NCBI RefSeq assembly: GCF_014649115.1
Contig: NZ_BMSK01000018.1
Coordinates: 12,713 to 76,712, forward strand
DNA length: 64,000 bases
Origin: Streptomyces eurythermus
GTDB lineage: Bacteria; Actinomycetota; Actinomycetes; Streptomycetales; Streptomycetaceae
Direction: 5' to 3'
Made by a program: the position numbers and the translations under genes. The notes below the pieces were generated by a model. That model was not told the origin of the DNA. It searched no databases and worked only from the letters and a program-made list of their open reading frames with translations. Positions 61,731 through 64,000 of the stretch are shown here, piece after piece; positions within the stretch are counted from its first letter, which is position 1; every line of letters starts with the position of its first letter.

Positions 61731-62333
61731 GTGAGCACGACACAGACACAGACACCACCTGTTCTCGCCGCAGAGCTGGCGCAGGCGTGGGCCGACATTC
61801 AGCGGCACCACCCCGAGCTGCCGGACCTGGCCGCACCGGAGTCCCTGATCGGAGAGTCGTCGTCCGCGTGTGGTCACGAACTCTCCTTCGAACGACTCCT
61901 CCATGAGGCGGTGCACGGCATCGCCGCGGCCCGGGGCGTCCGGGACACCTCCCGGGCCGGCCGCTACCACAACCGTCGTTTCCTCGCGATCGCCGAGGAG
62001 CTGGGCCTGGACCACCCCGAGGAGCCGCACCCGAGCAGCGGTTTCTCCCTGGTCACGCTCAACGCCGAGGCGAAGCGGCGCTACCGCCCGACCATCGAGC
62101 GGCTGCAGCGCGCGCTGAAGGCCCACCTGGCCGCCACCTCCGCCGACACCTCCCGCACCTTCCGCGGTCCGGCCGCCCGGCACGGCTCCTCCGGCGGCGG
62201 CGTCCGGGTCAAGGCGGTGTGCGACTGCGGGCGCAACGTCCGGGTCGTCCCGTCGGTCCTCGCCCAGGCGCCCATCGTCTGCGGCGGCTGCGGCAAGCCG
62301 TTCAGAATCCCGGAGGTCATGGGGGCGGCGTAG
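61731..62333 (+). CDS. SprT-like HExxH protein with C-terminal zinc ribbon
   Basis: A 200-residue protein not recognised by name. The N-terminal half has a metalloprotease-like helix LLHEAVHGIAAARGV (HEAVH), followed by RAGRYHNRRFLAIAEELGL, which resembles the second metal-ligand region of SprT/Spartan proteases (His plus an aromatic-rich helix). The C-terminus has a four-Cys ribbon, CDCGRNVRV and CGGCGKPF. No signal peptide, so cytoplasmic. The order HExxH, second His, zinc ribbon is that of SprT. GTG 61731. Protease activity is inferred only. Confidence 0.75.
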   Translation: MSTTQTQTPPVLAAELAQAWADIQRHHPELPDLAAPESLIGESSSACGHELSFERLLHEAVHGIAAARGVRDTSRAGRYHNRRFLAIAEELGLDHPEEPHPSSGFSLVTLNAEAKRRYRPTIERLQRALKAHLAATSADTSRTFRGPAARHGSSGGGVRVKAVCDCGRNVRVVPSVLAQAPIVCGGCGKPFRIPEVMGAA

Positions 62334-62640
62334 GCGCGGCGCGCGGATACCGGCATCTCGTGGCTGCCGGGCCGCGGGCGGCGACCTCACAGCACCGGGC
62401 AGCGCACCCGACGTGCCCTCACCTCCACGCCGGGTGCCGCTGTGCCCTGCCCCGCACCCGGCCCACCCACCCTCGGCCGGAAGCGGTCCGCGGGGTATGG
62501 CAGAATGGCTAGCTGTACTCGACAGCCGCACAGGACCCCTCTCTCCTCCGGCTGACGCGTCCATCGGGCACTCGGGTACCGCAACCCCACGCGGCGTCTC
62601 GCCGTGCCCAACCACGTCAATTCCAGGAGAACCCACTCCC
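62334..62640 (+). other. Intergenic region with the rpsP promoter and leader
   Basis: 307 bp. TATGGCAGAATGG at 62497-62509 contains a -10-like CAGAAT (62501-62506), about 135 nt before rpsP. The leader is less GC-rich and has several short C/T runs. AGGAGA at 62625-62630 is the ribosome site for rpsP. Nothing else is seen. Confidence 0.45.
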
Positions 62641-63060
62641 GTGGCAGTCAAGATCAAGCTGAAGCGTCTGGGCAAGATCCGTTCGCCTCACTACCGCATC
62701 GTCGTCGCCGACTCCCGTACCCGCCGTGACGGCCGGGCCATCGAGGAGATCGGCAAGTACCACCCGACCTACAACCCGTCGGTCATCGAGGTGGACGCCG
62801 AGCGTGTGGCGTACTGGCTGGGTGTCGGCGCGCAGCCGACCGAGCCCGTGCTCGCCATCCTGAAGAAGACCGGCGACTGGCAGAAGTTCAAGGGCGAGCC
62901 GGCTCCCGCGCCGCTGCTCGTCGCCGAGCCCAAGCCGGCCCGTCCGTCGTTCGAGGCTCTCGGCGGTGACGACGAGGGCAAGGGTGAGGCGATCACCCAG
63001 AAGAAGAAGGCTGAGAAGAAGGACGAGGCCGCGGCTGAGTCCGAGTCGACCGAGGCCTGA
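62641..63060 (+). CDS. rpsP: 30S ribosomal protein S16
   Basis: 139 residues. MAVKIKLKRLGKIRSPHYRIVV, ADSRTRRDGRAIEEIGKYHP and AERVAYWLGVGAQPTEPV are the S16 core (first 85 residues). An actinobacterial extension follows, ending in an Lys/Glu/Ala-rich tail. GTG 62641. First gene of the rpsP-khpA-rimM-trmD operon. Confidence 0.98.
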   Translation: MAVKIKLKRLGKIRSPHYRIVVADSRTRRDGRAIEEIGKYHPTYNPSVIEVDAERVAYWLGVGAQPTEPVLAILKKTGDWQKFKGEPAPAPLLVAEPKPARPSFEALGGDDEGKGEAITQKKKAEKKDEAAAESESTEA

Positions 63061-63065
63061 GCAGC

Positions 63066-63305
63066 ATGCTCGAAGAGGCGCTTGAGCACCTCGTGAAGGG
63101 CATCGTCGACAACCCTGACGATGTGCAGGTCGCCTCGCGCAACCTGCGCCGCGGACGCGTGCTGGAGGTCCGGGTCCACCCGGACGACCTCGGCAAGGTG
63201 ATCGGTCGCAACGGCCGCACCGCGCGCGCCCTGCGTACCGTCGTGGGCGCCATCGGCGGCCGCGGTGTCCGCGTCGACCTGGTCGACGTGGACGACGTCC
63301 GCTGA
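63066..63305 (+). CDS. khpA: KH-domain RNA-binding protein KhpA
   Basis: A 79-residue single KH domain (YlqC type): LEHLVKGIVDNPDDV, RVHPDDLGKVIGRNGRTARALRT with the GxxG loop as GRNG, and RVDLVDVDD. KhpA forms a complex with KhpB/Jag in Gram-positives and affects cell elongation and RNA. It begins 5 nt after rpsP. Confidence 0.96.
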   Translation: MLEEALEHLVKGIVDNPDDVQVASRNLRRGRVLEVRVHPDDLGKVIGRNGRTARALRTVVGAIGGRGVRVDLVDVDDVR

Positions 63306-63387
63306 CGCTTCATCGCAACCGGCTCGGGCCGGGGAGGGCCACTGGGCCGTCCCCGGCCCGCAGTCGTATGACAGGAGATTTGGACAG

Positions 63388-63933
63388 GTGCAGCTGGTAG
63401 TCGCACGGATCGGCCGTGCCCATGGCATCAAGGGCGAGGTCACCGTCGAGGTACGTACCGACGAGCCGGAACTGAGGCTCGGCCCCGGCGCCGTACTCGC
63501 CACGGATCCCCCTTCGGCGGGACCGCTGACCATCGCCACGGGGCGGGTGCACAGCGGCCGCCTCCTGCTGCGCTTCGAGGGCGTCACCGACCGCACCGCG
63601 GCCGAGGCCCTGCGCAACACCCTGCTGATCGCCGAGGTGGACCCGGAGGAACTGCCCGAAGGCGAGGACGAGTACTACGACCATCAGCTGATCGACCTGG
63701 ACGTGGTCACCGAGGACGGCACGGAGGTCGGCCGGATCACCGAGATCTCCCACCTGCCCTCGCAGGACCTGTTCATCGTGGAGCGCCCGGACGGCAGCGA
63801 GGTGCTGATCCCGTTCGTGGAGGAGATCGTCACCGAGATCGACCTGGCCGAGCAGCGCGCGGTCATCACGCCGCCGCCGGGCCTGATCGACGACCGCGCC
63901 GAGATCGCCTCCGCCAGGGACGAGGACGCATGA
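63388..63933 (+). CDS. rimM: Ribosome maturation factor RimM
   Basis: A 181-residue 16S rRNA processing factor that binds S19. N-terminal RimM barrel QLVVARIGRAHGIKGEVTVE, the linker LIAEVDPEELPEGEDEYYDHQLIDL, and the PRC-barrel domain (VGRITEISHLPSQDLFIV). GTG 63388 follows AGGAGA at 9-10 nt. The stop overlaps the trmD start (ATGA). Confidence 0.97.
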   Translation: MQLVVARIGRAHGIKGEVTVEVRTDEPELRLGPGAVLATDPPSAGPLTIATGRVHSGRLLLRFEGVTDRTAAEALRNTLLIAEVDPEELPEGEDEYYDHQLIDLDVVTEDGTEVGRITEISHLPSQDLFIVERPDGSEVLIPFVEEIVTEIDLAEQRAVITPPPGLIDDRAEIASARDEDA

Positions 63934-64000
63934 GGCTCGACGTCGTCACGATCTTCCCCGAGTACCTCGAACCGCTGAACGTCTCCCTCGTCGGCAAGGC
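63930..64000 (+). CDS. trmD: tRNA (guanine37-N1)-methyltransferase, partial
   Basis: The first 23 codons only (RLDVVTIFPEYLEPLNVSL); the gene continues past the right edge. The start DVVTIFPEY and its place after rimM identify TrmD, which methylates G37 and prevents frameshifting. ATG overlaps the rimM stop by 4 nt. Confidence 0.95.
   Translation, partial: MRLDVVTIFPEYLEPLNVSLVGK

Noticed and set aside
62480..62560. Possible tRNA or riboswitch in the rpsP leader (GCAGAATGGCTAGCTG)
   Set aside because: No cloverleaf or conserved aptamer core could be drawn; the segment is better read as promoter plus leader.

Overview
High-GC (about 72%) actinobacterial chromosome, almost certainly Streptomyces. 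GTG starts and AGGAG-type ribosome sites are frequent, several promoters lie 6-7 nt before a start codon (leaderless mRNAs), and the gene order (conservon, gltX, tRNA-Gln/Glu array, ndgR-leuCD, hupS, gpsA-ddl, thiLD, rpmB, recG-rsmD-coaD, rpmF-rnc-mutM, smc, ftsY, nsdA, amtB-glnK-glnD, ffh, rpsP-khpA-rimM-trmD) matches, from memory, the conserved core region around SCO5543-SCO5594 of S. coelicolor. No IS element, prophage, integrase or CRISPR array was seen. This is housekeeping chromosome rather than an accessory island.

Layout. 1-5.1 kb: a conservon operon read leftward (sensor kinase-like CvnA, roadblock CvnB, DUF742 CvnC, GTPase CvnD cut by the window edge). 5.7-9.3 kb: a small NPRRT-motif protein, a fumarylacetoacetase-family enzyme, GluRS and a HAD phosphatase, followed by five tRNAs (Gln-Glu-Glu-Gln-Glu) that GluRS should serve. 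9.9-14.2 kb: a MerR regulator divergent from a DUF4188 gene, and the IclR regulator NdgR divergent from leuCD. 14.4-22.7 kb: HupS, F420-pathway CofC, acyltransferase-GpsA, Ddl, ThiL-ThiD, L28. 23-32 kb: a DhaL/FakA-like protein, a 1122-residue TPR protein with a coupled orphan ORF, RecG, RsmD, CoaD. 32-39 kb: a DivIVA-like coiled-coil protein, DUF177-L32-RNase III, MutM, an HxlR regulator divergent from a flavodoxin-fold enzyme, a membrane-anchored CAP-domain protein, acylphosphatase. 39.5-50 kb: a short coiled-coil protein with a structured leader, SMC, a glucose-type MFS permease, an LLM flavoenzyme, an NCS1 permease and FtsY. 50-64 kb: NsdA, the nitrogen operon amtB-glnK-glnD, Ffh, FtsH, and the ribosome-maturation operon rpsP-khpA-rimM-trmD.

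Main oddities. (i) A 69-bp repeat of the palindromic type common in Streptomyces intergenic DNA is present in tandem and in frame inside the SMC hinge, adding about 87 residues. (ii) A different Streptomyces palindrome sits in frame in the first codons of gltX. (iii) The window's FtsH gene carries a one-base frameshift just after the last zinc-ligand region. (iv) Low-complexity in-frame expansions occur in CvnA (36-bp tandem repeats), the DhaL protein, the TPR protein and the CAP protein. (v) A conserved-looking 200-residue protein pairs an HExxH motif with a C-terminal zinc ribbon, resembling SprT-type metalloproteases. Genome comparisons above are from memory and no database was consulted.
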